Of a DNA stretch of 42,035 nt, positions 10,181 through 18,312 are shown piece by piece (the first letter of the stretch is position 1; every line of letters starts with the position of its first letter). The notes beneath the pieces are model-generated. The model was given only the letters and a program-made list of their open reading frames with translations. It was not told the origin of the DNA and searched no databases. The stretch is taken from NCBI GenBank assembly GCA_004143605.1, contig AWVY01000037.1, positions 1 to 42,035 of the forward strand, given 5' to 3'. The DNA comes from Desulforamulus aquiferis. GTDB taxonomy: Bacteria; Bacillota; Desulfotomaculia; Desulfotomaculales; Desulfotomaculaceae. The translations under genes and the position numbers were made by a program.

Positions 10181-10918
10181 ATGCTGCAGCCGGTAGAATT
10201 ATACTCTGCCCTCGGACTAGCTGATCGCAATAATTTATTTAACCAACTACAGAGCATTTATAATAACCTTCCAGAAACAACCTGTGAAGGCTGTGCCACC
10301 TGCTGTAAATGGGGCAGTCCCCCGGCTTTTTTTATCGAGTATTTAAATATGTATAAATATCTTAGAGATAATATGAAGGATAAGTACAAAGAAATTTTGG
10401 AAAAATCCACCGAGTACTTCTATCTTGAGCTGGTTGATGCTAGTCAAGCTTGCCCTTTTTTAAATGAAGAAAATAAATGCTCCGTCTACTCAGTACGACC
10501 CTTTACCTGTAGGTCCTTTGGGCTCTTAAGTCAACAGGATTTTGAAATCGGTGATCGGAGTCTTAGAAGCCTGGCAGAAAAATACTGGGAAGAATATAAT
10601 ATCAAAATATCCGATGAATTAGTAAACTCTGAATTAGCCTGGTGCGGAAAGGTTGCTTCTAGTCAGGGTGCCCACATAGAAAAATCAATCTTAGCCGGAC
10701 TTGCTGCCCAGATTAGCACTATTGATTATAAATTTTTCCCCCAGGACTTAGTGGATCAAGAAGGAACACTACTTCCCTATCCTACACATATGATGAACAC
10801 AGTTCTTGGTGCTGGGGCCAGAGCAAGAAAAATTAAAGTGATGAAAGAATTTAGTGACCAGGGTACTAAAGAGTTGTTAAATACTTTCATTGAAAAGGCT
10901 CGTTCTTATCAATTTTAG
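10181..10918 (+). CDS. YkgJ-family cysteine-cluster protein
   Basis: Family of small proteins with a conserved cysteine cluster thought to bind zinc or an iron-sulfur cluster; the role is unknown. The intact 245 residues show CEGCATCCKWG (near residue 35), then CPFLNEENKCSVYSVRPFTC (near 95), which is the family signature. AAGGAG precedes the ATG. It is transcribed away from hdrC and a terminator follows directly, so it is a single gene. A TATAAT at 10130-10135 may be its -10 box, although no good -35 is visible. Confidence 0.85.
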   Translation: MLQPVELYSALGLADRNNLFNQLQSIYNNLPETTCEGCATCCKWGSPPAFFIEYLNMYKYLRDNMKDKYKEILEKSTEYFYLELVDASQACPFLNEENKCSVYSVRPFTCRSFGLLSQQDFEIGDRSLRSLAEKYWEEYNIKISDELVNSELAWCGKVASSQGAHIEKSILAGLAAQISTIDYKFFPQDLVDQEGTLLPYPTHMMNTVLGAGARARKIKVMKEFSDQGTKELLNTFIEKARSYQF

Positions 10919-10928
10919 GCATATCCTA

Positions 10929-10962
10929 TTGAATCTCCGGTCTTTCCGGAGGTTCAATTTTT
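10929..10962 (+). terminator. Intrinsic terminator
   Basis: TTGAATCTCCGG and CCGGAGGTTCAA form a 12-bp stem (one G-T pair) followed by a T-run, directly after the YkgJ-type gene. Confidence 0.85.
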
Positions 10963-11045
10963 GTTGGTGCGATATATTCATCTTGAGCATGGCATGAAGG
11001 ATTTTGTTATATTTTGGAGAAGATATGATTTAAGGAGGTGAAATT

Positions 11046-11435
11046 ATGGCAAAAATTGATACCGCTCTTAATATGTGTGTAGAACTAGGCCGCGTGTTAT
11101 CCGAAACAGAAGAATTTAAAAATATGAAACAAGCCGAGGCCGCTCTTTTGCATGACGATGAAGCACGTGGTCTTGTAGAAGGTCTTCAGTCTTTACAAGT
11201 GCATATCCAAAAGAAAAAACTGGCTGGTGTAGAGATAACTGAAGAAGATAAGAGAAATATGCAACGTACTGAGGAAGAGGCTATAAAGAACCCCCTAGTT
11301 AAGGCTTCCTTTGAGGCCCACGAAAAATTCCAGGGTATTATGACCTTGGTCACCGCTAAAATTAGGGAAGGTATTCGGGCCAATAACCAACCCCAGCCTG
11401 TGGACGATGAAGAAACCGAAGGCGAGCTAAACTAA
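11046..11435 (+). CDS. YlbF/YmcA-family protein
   Basis: All-helical protein of 129 residues with the pattern of the YlbF/YmcA family (DTALNMCVELGRVL at the start, then an alternating charged helix and FEAHEKFQGIMTLVTAKI). In Bacillus these proteins belong to a complex that affects RNase Y and developmental choices; the role here is inferred from family only. AAGGAGGTG lies 6 bases ahead of the ATG. A bidirectional terminator separates it from the convergent response regulator. Confidence 0.8.
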   Translation: MAKIDTALNMCVELGRVLSETEEFKNMKQAEAALLHDDEARGLVEGLQSLQVHIQKKKLAGVEITEEDKRNMQRTEEEAIKNPLVKASFEAHEKFQGIMTLVTAKIREGIRANNQPQPVDDEETEGELN

Positions 11436-11457
11436 AATACTTATACAAAGTCATAAT

Positions 11458-11499
11458 AAAGAAAAATAGACTCACACCTTACAGGGGGTCTATTTCTTT
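11458..11499. terminator. Bidirectional terminator between convergent genes
   Basis: AAAGAAAAATAGAC and GTCTATTTCTTT pair with a 16-base loop. A/T runs on both sides let it serve the YlbF-type gene and the response regulator. Confidence 0.7.
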
Positions 11500-11528
11500 A
11501 TGTTCTTGGTAGAATTATAGATTCTTTA

Positions 11529-12226
11529 TTACTTGGGAGGTTCGAATTTATAACCTACTCCCCATACGGTTTTAATTAAATCAGGCTGAGCCGGATTCCG
11601 CTCAATCTTCCTTCTGAGTCTTCTAATATGTACTGTTACAGTATCTTCGTCCCCTTCGTACCGACTTTCCCATATCTGTTCTAATAGCTGCAGCCGTGAA
11701 AATATTTGATTTGGATGGGAAGCCATCAACCAGAGCATATCAAACTCTTTTGCTGTTAAGCTTATCTCCTGTTCCCAAATCCGTACCAGACGGGTGGTAT
11801 ACTCGATATAAACATTGGGATATTCTAATATTTCCTTATTTTTCCTTGGAGAGGGAGAACTTTTGCTTCTTCTTAGCACAGCCTTAACCCTTAGGCTAAT
11901 TCCGCCGGGCTAAAGGGCTTTGTTTGATAATCATCAACACCCATCTTAAAACCAACTATTTTGTCCACAACATCGTCTTTAGCGGATAATATGACAATGG
12001 GGACATCCACTACCATTTTAATTTTTTGGCAGGCCTCTAAACCATCTAGTTTTGGCATCATAATATCCATAACTACCAAATCTGGTTTAATTGCACTGGC
12101 TAGCCTAACAGCCTCTTCACCATCCTGGGCAGCCACTACCTTATAACCTTCTTGCTCCAAACATAGTGTAACAATTTTAACAATTCTACGGTCGTCATCT
12201 GCAATAAGTATTGTACCGTTACTCAT
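11529..12226 (-). CDS. OmpR/PhoB-type response regulator (one frameshift)
   Basis: Two-component response regulator: receiver domain with ILIADDDRRIV, phospho-acceptor Asp in LVVMDIMMPKLDG and the switch region DDYQTKPFSPAE, then a winged-helix DNA-binding domain (TVHIRRLRRKIE, IKTVWGVGYKFEP). One C is missing near 11895 in PAELA-LRVKAVLRR, the linker. The repaired protein is about 232 residues. I chose the ATG of MSNGTILIADDD because GGAGGG lies just upstream. No histidine kinase is adjacent, so it is an orphan and its signal is unknown. Confidence 0.9.
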
Positions 12227-12309
12227 GACTACCCTCCTACTTATTACTACTGAAAGAGTACTTTTGACGTCATAAATTCGAATTCCTGCTAATTTTGTAG
12301 TATTTTTTA

Positions 12310-12341
12310 TAGTAAAAATAATAACCCCCGAATACCGGGGG
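12310..12341 (-). terminator. Intrinsic terminator of the lipoprotein gene
   Basis: CCCCCG and CGGGGG pair around a 5-base loop, followed on the minus strand by a T-rich tract. Confidence 0.75.
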
Positions 12342-12350
12342 AAAAGCACA

Positions 12351-12670
12351 CTAATTATTAATTAATTCTATGGCCTTTATTTCCAGTTGTTCATACTGGT
12401 TTTCTATATAACTTATTTCTACCCACTCATCACTTTGCAGGGCCGTGAAATCAAAGTCTAAGCCGTCGGTTCTAAGGCCTTAGGTTCTCCATCAATGATT
12501 ATTTCTACAGAATTGCTATCAATTTGGCCAACATATTGACCCATCACACCCTCTACACTCTGCACAGAATTACTGTCAATTTTGCCGTCATTCTCAACAG
12601 CCGTACCTCCACAGCCTGCTAAAGTAAAAATTAGCAAGGTAACCAGTAATAACAACGACACTCTTCTCAT
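12351..12670 (-). CDS. Small putative lipoprotein (one frameshift)
   Basis: Unknown function. The N-terminus has a lipoprotein signal, MRRVSLLLLVTLLIF followed by lipobox LAGC, so the mature protein should be anchored outside the membrane by Cys19. The rest is short and acidic with a repeated IDSNSV motif (twice). A base missing near 12472 cuts the frame after GEPKAL. In the next frame the protein continues TDGLDFDFTALQSDEWVEIS to a stop just before the terminator, giving about 106 residues. CGGAGGTTG precedes the ATG. Confidence 0.65.
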
Positions 12671-13222
12671 ATTTGCAACCTCCGCACTTATATTAGTGTT
12701 GATAAAAATTTTTAATTATTTTTTACTTCTAATATTATTTGACCACGCTATGCTGAGCCTGTCAAATAAAAAATATTACCAGCTTGTCAAACTAAAGCTA
12801 TTCAGCCCAAAGGCAAATACATTTTGAGCCTCTGTGATAATTTAATATATGCCAAGTAATATCAATCCCATGACCTCTTATTTCTGTGCTTATTTTCTTT
12901 TTAGGTGAATAATGTCTATACATTAGGAGATAATATTCGGCAAGGAGGTGGTGTGGAAATTGCTTAATATTAGGGGTGGGGGGCTCACAGTGGTACAAGT
13001 ATCCAAAACTAAATAAGGACCTGTTATTAGGCCCTCCACTCTTTTAAATTAAAGAATAAAATCAAGTCAACCTATTAGCAATAAGGCTATGGGGTTATAA
13101 CTTTTTAATATGACTATTTTAGAAGCCAAGGATTTGCAATCCTTGCTTCTAAAATCACTTAAATAATGCAACACAATAATTCTGCTCCTAGGGAAATGCT
13201 GTATCATTATGTATTGGAGGTA
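12671..13222. other. Gene-poor stretch with one hairpin
   Basis: About 550 bases without a gene I can support. A 66-residue minus-strand frame has no ribosome site. AAGGAGG at 12942 is followed by only a tiny frame. At 13116-13155 a long imperfect inverted repeat (arms ATTTTAGAAG and CTTCTAAAAT, inner CAAGGATT and AATCCTTG) lies ahead of the next gene. Its role is unclear (upstream terminator or operator). Confidence 0.4.
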
Positions 13223-13690
13223 ATGGCCTTGTCCAAGGACAGGTTAATAGAAATCCTTTCATGGATAATACTAATCTTGCTGCTTATATTGCTGGTGCCA
13301 AGGGACAAGATTCGTGATGCTCAAGTAATTTTTTTATCTAAACAACTATTAACCTGGTTTTTTGGATTGCTGGTGGTAGAAAAAGGGCTGATTAAATACC
13401 CGGTACGCCTTTTCCCAAAGGCAAATCGTACCAGCTTCACCTTTGAATTTTTTGCCTATCCGACTATCTGTATTTTCTTTAATCTGTATTACCCTTATGG
13501 TCAGGACGTTGGCAAACAATTGCTGCATTATGTTTATTACACCTCTGGCATAACTGTTTTTGAAATAATATTAGAAAAATATACTAACCTTATTAAATAT
13601 ATTAACTGGAAGTGGTATTGGACCTGGCTTACACTATTAATAACTTTTACGATATCCAACTTCTATTACAGATGGTTTTTTCAACTCTAG
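13223..13690 (+). CDS. CBO0543-family membrane protein
   Basis: Membrane protein of a family common in spore-forming Firmicutes; function unknown. About five hydrophobic segments are visible (LIEILSWIILILLLILLV first), with the family motif KGLIKYPVRLFPKA in the middle and EKYTNLIKYINWKWYWTW near the end, close to the usual 150-180 residues. The start is uncertain. The ATG at 13223 is only 2 bases after GGAGG, so the TTG at 13229 with an 8-base spacing is equally likely. A longer frame from 13166 lacks a ribosome site. Confidence 0.8.
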   Translation: MALSKDRLIEILSWIILILLLILLVPRDKIRDAQVIFLSKQLLTWFFGLLVVEKGLIKYPVRLFPKANRTSFTFEFFAYPTICIFFNLYYPYGQDVGKQLLHYVYYTSGITVFEIILEKYTNLIKYINWKWYWTWLTLLITFTISNFYYRWFFQL

Positions 13691-13700
13691 CTTTATATGC

Positions 13701-13736
13701 AAGGACCAGGAATGGGTAAATCCATTCCTGGTCCTT
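13701..13736 (+). terminator. Intrinsic terminator
   Basis: AAGGACCAGGAATGG and CCATTCCTGGTCCTT form a perfect 15-bp stem after the CBO0543 gene; a short T-rich tract follows. Confidence 0.8.
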
Positions 13737-13811
13737 AATTTTACCATTTTGGCAAAATATGTATCATTCTTATTGGAGGTAGAATATCTTAAATAAAAAG
13801 GAGTGAATTCT

Positions 13812-13916
13812 ATGGGTTTTGAGACTCTTGGCGCAGGTGGAGTATTACCCATTTGTTGTTGTTTTCTCCTACTTATAATCCTTATTATTGTCATTTGCTG
13901 CTGCTGCCTAGCTTAA
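13812..13916 (+). CDS. Cysteine-rich hydrophobic micropeptide, 34 residues
   Basis: A short frame with strong signals: AAGGAG 8 bases before the ATG and a perfect terminator 10 bases after the stop. The peptide starts MGFETLGAGG, then has two cysteine clusters (CCC and CCCC) flanking a hydrophobic helix (FLLLIILIIVI). It resembles in style the tiny membrane peptides of spore formers (YjcZ-like), but I cannot assign a family. It should insert in a membrane with cysteines at both faces. Confidence 0.65.
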   Translation: MGFETLGAGGVLPICCCFLLLIILIIVICCCCLA

Positions 13917-13925
13917 TAACTCCAT

Positions 13926-13953
13926 AGCTGCCCGGGTATTTAACCGGGCAGCT
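13926..13953 (+). terminator. Intrinsic terminator
   Basis: AGCTGCCCGGGT and ACCGGGCAGCT pair around a short loop, followed by TATTTTATTT. It lies between the micropeptide gene and the convergent antiporter. Confidence 0.85.
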
Positions 13954-13973
13954 ATTTTATTTAAATTACTGCA

Positions 13974-15436
13974 TTAAACCTTTAATAATTTTTTCAACTC
14001 TTTTTTGCTATCTCTAGATACCAGGATGTAAAGAATATCATCAGGTGCAATTGTTGTTTGTCCGGATGGTGTTATTAATTCTCCGCCCCGAACAATTGCA
14101 GTAACCAGTACATCTTTAGGAAAGGTAATCTGCTCTAAATTTTTACCCGTTATACTCATCTTCTCATCAGCTTCACATTCAACAATTTCTGCATTTGCCT
14201 TTCCTATTGAAACCAGCTCTAAGGAATGGGGGGGCTCAACCTTTCTTGGTCCAAGCAAGTTAAGCTTTGCTGCAACAGTCGTGATGGTAGACCCCTGGAT
14301 TAGGGCAGAGGTTAAAACAACAAAGAACACCACATTGAAAAATAATTGGCTGTTCTCTAACCCGGCTATCATGGGGAAGGTTGCCAAAACAATCGGCACT
14401 GCTCCCCTTAAACCTGCCCAGGACAGAAAGATTTTTTCCTTAAAGTCAAATCCCATTTTAATCAAGGATATAAAACTGCGGCGGGGCGAGCAATTAATAT
14501 TAGTATTACCGAAAGCATCAAGCCTTTAGAACGACCTCCCCTGTAAATAATTGTGCGGGAAATGTCAATAGACCAAGGATCATAAACATAAGGATCTGCA
14601 TCATCCAGCGAAGCCTTCATTAAACTTGAATATAGAGGATTGGTAGGTCAGCTCCGAATTTCCAATTAGCATCGCAGCCACATAAACCGCCAAAAAACCA
14701 CTTGCTCCTATTAAGGCTGTTACACTGTAGGTCAATAGGGCTAATGAAACTGCAAAAACCGGGTATAAACCGCTGGATTCTAAATTTATGCCATTTATAG
14801 CTTTAAGGGCTAGTTTCCCTATGACCAGGCCCATTATTAACCCAACAATCATCTGCCAAAAAACGAGCCAATCAACGTATAATAATTGACGGCATCTATT
14901 GAAATTAGATTAATGAAAGAGATTGTCAGGAACACCGCCATTGGATCGTTGGTTCCTGATTCTGCTTCTAGTGTTGCGGCAAGTCTCTCACGAATGTTTT
15001 GCCCTTTTAAAACAGCAAAAACCGCAGCAGCATCTGTAGAACCCACAATTGCCCCAAACACGAAGCCTTCAAACCAGGTTACCCCTAGTATCACCTTAGC
15101 GGCAACTGCAACTACTGTAGAGGTTATTAGAACTCCTACCGTGGCAAGGCTTATTGACGGAATTGCAACTGGCTTTACTGTGGACCATTTTGTATGCAGT
15201 CCACCTTCAAAAAGTATAATCACAAGTGCTAAGATTCCTATAATCTGAGCCTGCTTGACATTGTCAAAATATATGATCCCAAGCCCATCACTGCCGGTAA
15301 TCATTCCCACAAGAATAAAAAGGATAAGTGCAGGTACACCCATACGAGTAGAAAATTTGGTTGCCAATACCCCAACAATTAAAAAAAGGGCTACAAGTAA
15401 AACAAAATAATCCGTGGTAACTACCGGACTTGTCAT
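13974..15436 (-). CDS. CPA-type K+(Na+)/H+ antiporter with C-terminal TrkA-C domain (frameshifted in read)
   Basis: Membrane antiporter of the NhaP2/CvrA type: about 12 hydrophobic helices, the core motif GAIVGSTDAAAVFAVLKG and ESGTNDPMAVFL around the ion-binding Asp, LSWAGLRGAVPIVLATFP near residue 330, then a soluble RCK_C/TrkA-C domain (ITFPKDVLVTAIVRGGELI, PDDILYILV) that can bind a nucleotide ligand. Four single-base losses near 14857, 14612, 14524 and 14472 break it. Repaired length is about 488 residues. Expression is probably controlled by the c-di-AMP riboswitch just upstream, fitting a role in potassium balance. Confidence 0.9.
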
Positions 15437-15481
15437 AACTGGCCAATTCCCCCTAACCGAAACTTATTATGCCTATCTGGC

Positions 15482-15637
15482 AATAAAAAAACCACAAAGT
15501 ATTATGACCCTCTGATCATAATACTTGTGGCTTAATGCTTACGGAGTTAGCTGTCGGGTTAGGGATAGCTGCCCCTTTTCTTATTAGAAATTCACCCCTG
15601 GGAAGTGGTTCCCCCGCTTCTTAGAGAATTCAGCATG
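15482..15637 (-). ncRNA. c-di-AMP riboswitch (ydaO/yuaA type) with expression-platform terminator
   Basis: On the minus strand the conserved core is plain: GGGGGAACCA, GGGGTGAAT, GGCAGCTATCC, then CCGACAGCTAACTCCGTAAGC. After it comes a long hairpin (arms CACAAGTATTATGA and TCATAATACTTTGTG, 15491-15530) and a T-run ending near 15482, 46 bases before the antiporter start. This class switches genes off when c-di-AMP is high, often potassium transport genes. A TATAAT at 15652-15657 may be the promoter -10. Confidence 0.92.
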
Positions 15638-15755
15638 ATTTTATTATATAAATTATATCACAATTATTACAAAATTAGAACATGCAATATCATTTATATA
15701 ATAATGTTAAATCCCAGAATCTTAATCCATAATATGTCATAAGTTGCAACAATAA

Positions 15756-15770
15756 TGCAATAATATTGCA
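15756..15770. promoter_or_regulatory. TGCAAT palindrome, candidate operator
   Basis: TGCAAT-AAT-ATTGCA is a perfect palindrome about 60 bases before the XRE gene. TTGCA words recur on both sides (15744 and 15766). A like-built site occurs at 16318. Probably a binding site for the XRE protein. Confidence 0.4.
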
Positions 15771-15832
15771 CCAGCAATGAAGTGTAATTGCAGTTAGTCC
15801 CCCCTATAATGAACGGAGGGGGTGGGCAAGTA

Positions 15833-16096
15833 TTGCGTATACGAAAGAAGTTCCTACATAAATATAGAGAAATCGGAAGAAAAGTAGCCTATTACCGTAA
15901 ACTTCGTGGGCTAACACAGGAAGAACTGGCGGAAAAAATTGATGTCAGTGTGAGTCATATCAGTAAAATTGAGGCTCCCCAGGCTAGTACATCTTTTTCC
16001 CTTGATATGTTGTTTCTTATTGCCGAAGGCTTAAAGGTTGATGTGGCAGCATTCTTTAACCCGATTGAAATAAGCAGTCCTTATTTAAGAAAGTAA
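15833..16096 (+). CDS. Small XRE-family DNA-binding regulator
   Basis: About 88 residues, almost only a helix-turn-helix domain: IGRKVAYYRKLRGLTQEELA, then VSVSHISKIE and a hydrophobic third part. The best start is a TTG (15833) behind GGAGGGGG; an ATG at 15809 is possible. Palindromic TTGCA-type sites lie before this gene and before the following small gene, so it may repress both. Function otherwise unknown. Confidence 0.75.
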   Translation: MRIRKKFLHKYREIGRKVAYYRKLRGLTQEELAEKIDVSVSHISKIEAPQASTSFSLDMLFLIAEGLKVDVAAFFNPIEISSPYLRK

Positions 16097-16317
16097 TTAG
16101 TTTATTGACTTATTATTTTTCGGGTTTTATAAATCTTTTATCGCTAGTATTTTAAATACCTGTAGACTTCAGTCCTGCAAATATCCTTTCATATCTAATT
16201 TCCTTTTGCTCAATTCATTTTAATAAAATGGTTATACAGCTAACTCTTGATTCTGCGAATTAAGGGTTTTTTGATTTGCTTAGTTATTTAATATGTTGCA
16301 TAAATATGGCAATTTAG

Positions 16318-16334
16318 TTGCATTATTCATGCAA
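16318..16334. promoter_or_regulatory. TTGCAT palindrome, candidate operator
   Basis: TTGCAT-TATTC-ATGCAA is a perfect inverted repeat. A further ATGTTGCAT (from 16292) pairs with ATGCAACAT ending at 16337. It lies 70 bases before the next small gene and resembles the palindrome ahead of the XRE gene. Confidence 0.35.
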
Positions 16335-16403
16335 CATATGGTATTATATGGATGTATTTGTTGTTATTTGGCAAGCAATCTTATGGAATGGGTGTTTGGT
16401 ATA

Positions 16404-16586
16404 ATGAAGAAACCGAATATTTTAATACATTTAAAAGATAGTACCGGAAGGATAATGGGATACTCAAGGCTAATTTCAAAGAATACAAGCGACGAAGAAA
16501 TAATGAAGCTTGCATTGTATATTATTTCTGAAGCACATGATTTAATGAAAGCTATAGACGAGGTTGAGTATAAGCTACTTGATTAA
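16404..16586 (+). CDS. Small hypothetical protein, 60 residues
   Basis: Not recognised. Reads KKPNILIHLKDSTGRIMGY at the start, then a helical half ending AIDEVEYKLLD. A longer frame from 16293 would add a hydrophobic piece that looks accidental. The ATG at 16404 has only a weak ribosome site, so the start is uncertain. It ends 3 bases before the convergent gene. Confidence 0.45.
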   Translation: MKKPNILIHLKDSTGRIMGYSRLISKNTSDEEIMKLALYIISEAHDLMKAIDEVEYKLLD

Positions 16587-16589
16587 CCT

Positions 16590-17060
16590 TTAAATTTCCT
16601 CGTGCTTATTAAGCCCTTCTTCTACTTGTAAATAGCACTTCACATTTTCCAAACCGTTTTTTTCAAACTCCTTAGAGTACTTCTTCTCAAGCTCCAGGGA
16701 CCTTCTGAAAAGAACTTCGGCTGACGGTTTTGCTGCCCTTGCCACCACTTCATTATTGGCATCCCGCCTGGCTAGATTAGATACTAACTGATCCCAAAAT
16801 ATATAATCATCATACTCATCTATAAAATCCAGAATTCCACTTTCTTCATACTCTCTGGTCTCATAATATTTATCAAGCTCACGGTCAAATTCGACCAGTT
16901 CCTCAAACCCGTAATCTTTACAGAAGGAGAAAATATAGCTCTGCAGCTCCTCATGTTCCTCACTTTCATTATCATACTTGGTGGAGTTGATTACCATATT
17001 TCCAGCATAAACCAGATCCAATAATGTCCTGAATTGCTTCTTGGTAAAGTTAATCTTCAC
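16590..17060 (-). CDS. Hypothetical protein, 156 residues
   Basis: Unknown function. Soluble, strongly charged and probably all-helical; begins MKINFTKKQFRTLLDLVYAG and has an acidic centre (FDRELDKYYETREYEESG). It starts with GTG behind GAGGGTGG. The gene is intact and stands alone, convergent with the small gene to its left. Confidence 0.6.
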   Translation of the reverse strand: MKINFTKKQFRTLLDLVYAGNMVINSTKYDNESEEHEELQSYIFSFCKDYGFEELVEFDRELDKYYETREYEESGILDFIDEYDDYIFWDQLVSNLARRDANNEVVARAAKPSAEVLFRRSLELEKKYSKEFEKNGLENVKCYLQVEEGLNKHEEI

Positions 17061-17288
17061 ATTACCACCCTCTTCTATATAGTACGATCGTTATTTAATA
17101 TACTGAGTTTCTTTCTAAAATCCTCTAATATTTACTCTATTATATATATTTCGATTTTAAGGCATAAATCTTAAGTAGCTACTCGACAGCAGCTAGCTGG
17201 TCTCTTTACTTATTTGCTCATTCTTCTTAGCTTTTTCAGCAAAATAAATTTCGTGATATACTTACCAAAATAAACTGGAGGAACAAAG

Positions 17289-18211
17289 ATGACTTTACAG
17301 CAATTAAAATATATTATTGAAATCGTTAACTGCGGTTCTATCAACGAGGCTGCAAAAAGGCTGTACATAACTCAGCCCAGCCTTTCCAGCGCTGTCAAGG
17401 AACTGGAAGCTGAAATCGGCATCGAGCTTTTCATACGCACTACAAAAGGAATTTCTCTAACCGTAGATGGTGCGGAGTTTCTCAGCTATGCCCGGCAGGT
17501 GGTGGAGCAGGCGGGACTTCTGGAACAGCGTTATCTGAATAAAAGCCTTCCCGTCAGCTTTGCTCCATCTCCACACAGCATTATGCCTTTGCCGTCAATG
17601 CATTTGTCAACCTCATTAGGAAAAGCGGTGCGGATGAATATGAATTTACTCTGCGGGAAACACGAACATATGAAATAATTGAAGATGTTAAAAATCTACG
17701 AAGCGAAATCGGGATTTTGTATAGAAACCCGTTCAATTGCAAGGTCATTGAAAAACTGCTTCGGGAAAACCGACTTGATTTTCATCCCCTTTTTACTGCA
17801 AAGCCCCATATTTTTATCAGTGCACAAAATCCCCTGGCCACTAGGGAATCTGTCACTCTGGAGGATTTAGATGACTATCCTTACCTGTCCTTTGAACAAG
17901 GGGAATTTAACTCCTTTTATTTTTCAGAAGAGATTTTAAGTACGGTATATCATAAGAAAAGCATCCATGTCAGCGACCGGGCTACCCTATTCAATCTGCT
18001 GATTGGGCTGAACGGCTATACTATCTCCACCGGGATTGTCAGTGCCGATTTAAACGGAGACAACATTATATCTGTACCCTTACAGGTTGACGACTATATT
18101 CAGGTGGGCTGGATTGCAAACCATCAGGTTCGTCTCAGCAATCAGGCAAATGCTTATTTGGATGAATTGAAGTCTGTGATCCAGGAATACGGTCTTCAAT
18201 TGCAGGAGTAG
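17289..18211 (+). CDS. LysR-family transcriptional regulator (one frameshift)
   Basis: N-terminal LysR helix-turn-helix: LQQLKYIIEIVNCGSINEAA, then ITQPSLSSAVKELE, followed by a periplasmic-binding-like effector domain (EIGILYRNPFN, LFTAKPHIFISAQNPLA). One A is missing from the AAAA run near 17541; with it the protein is 307 residues, normal for the family. GGAGGAA precedes the ATG. It lies just upstream of and in line with the MetE-like gene, which it probably controls, with a sulfur amino acid or related compound as possible effector (inference). Confidence 0.88.
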
Positions 18212-18312
18212 GTTATAGTTATAATCTATATCCATCTATTAATTTTAAGCGTTACCCTATATGTTTTTCTCCGTGCTATACTGAAAAAAACTTTTAGTAA
18301 GGAGAGCAACAT

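Noticed and set aside
12798..12998. 66-residue minus-strand frame
   Set aside because: No ribosome site and composition unlike a protein.
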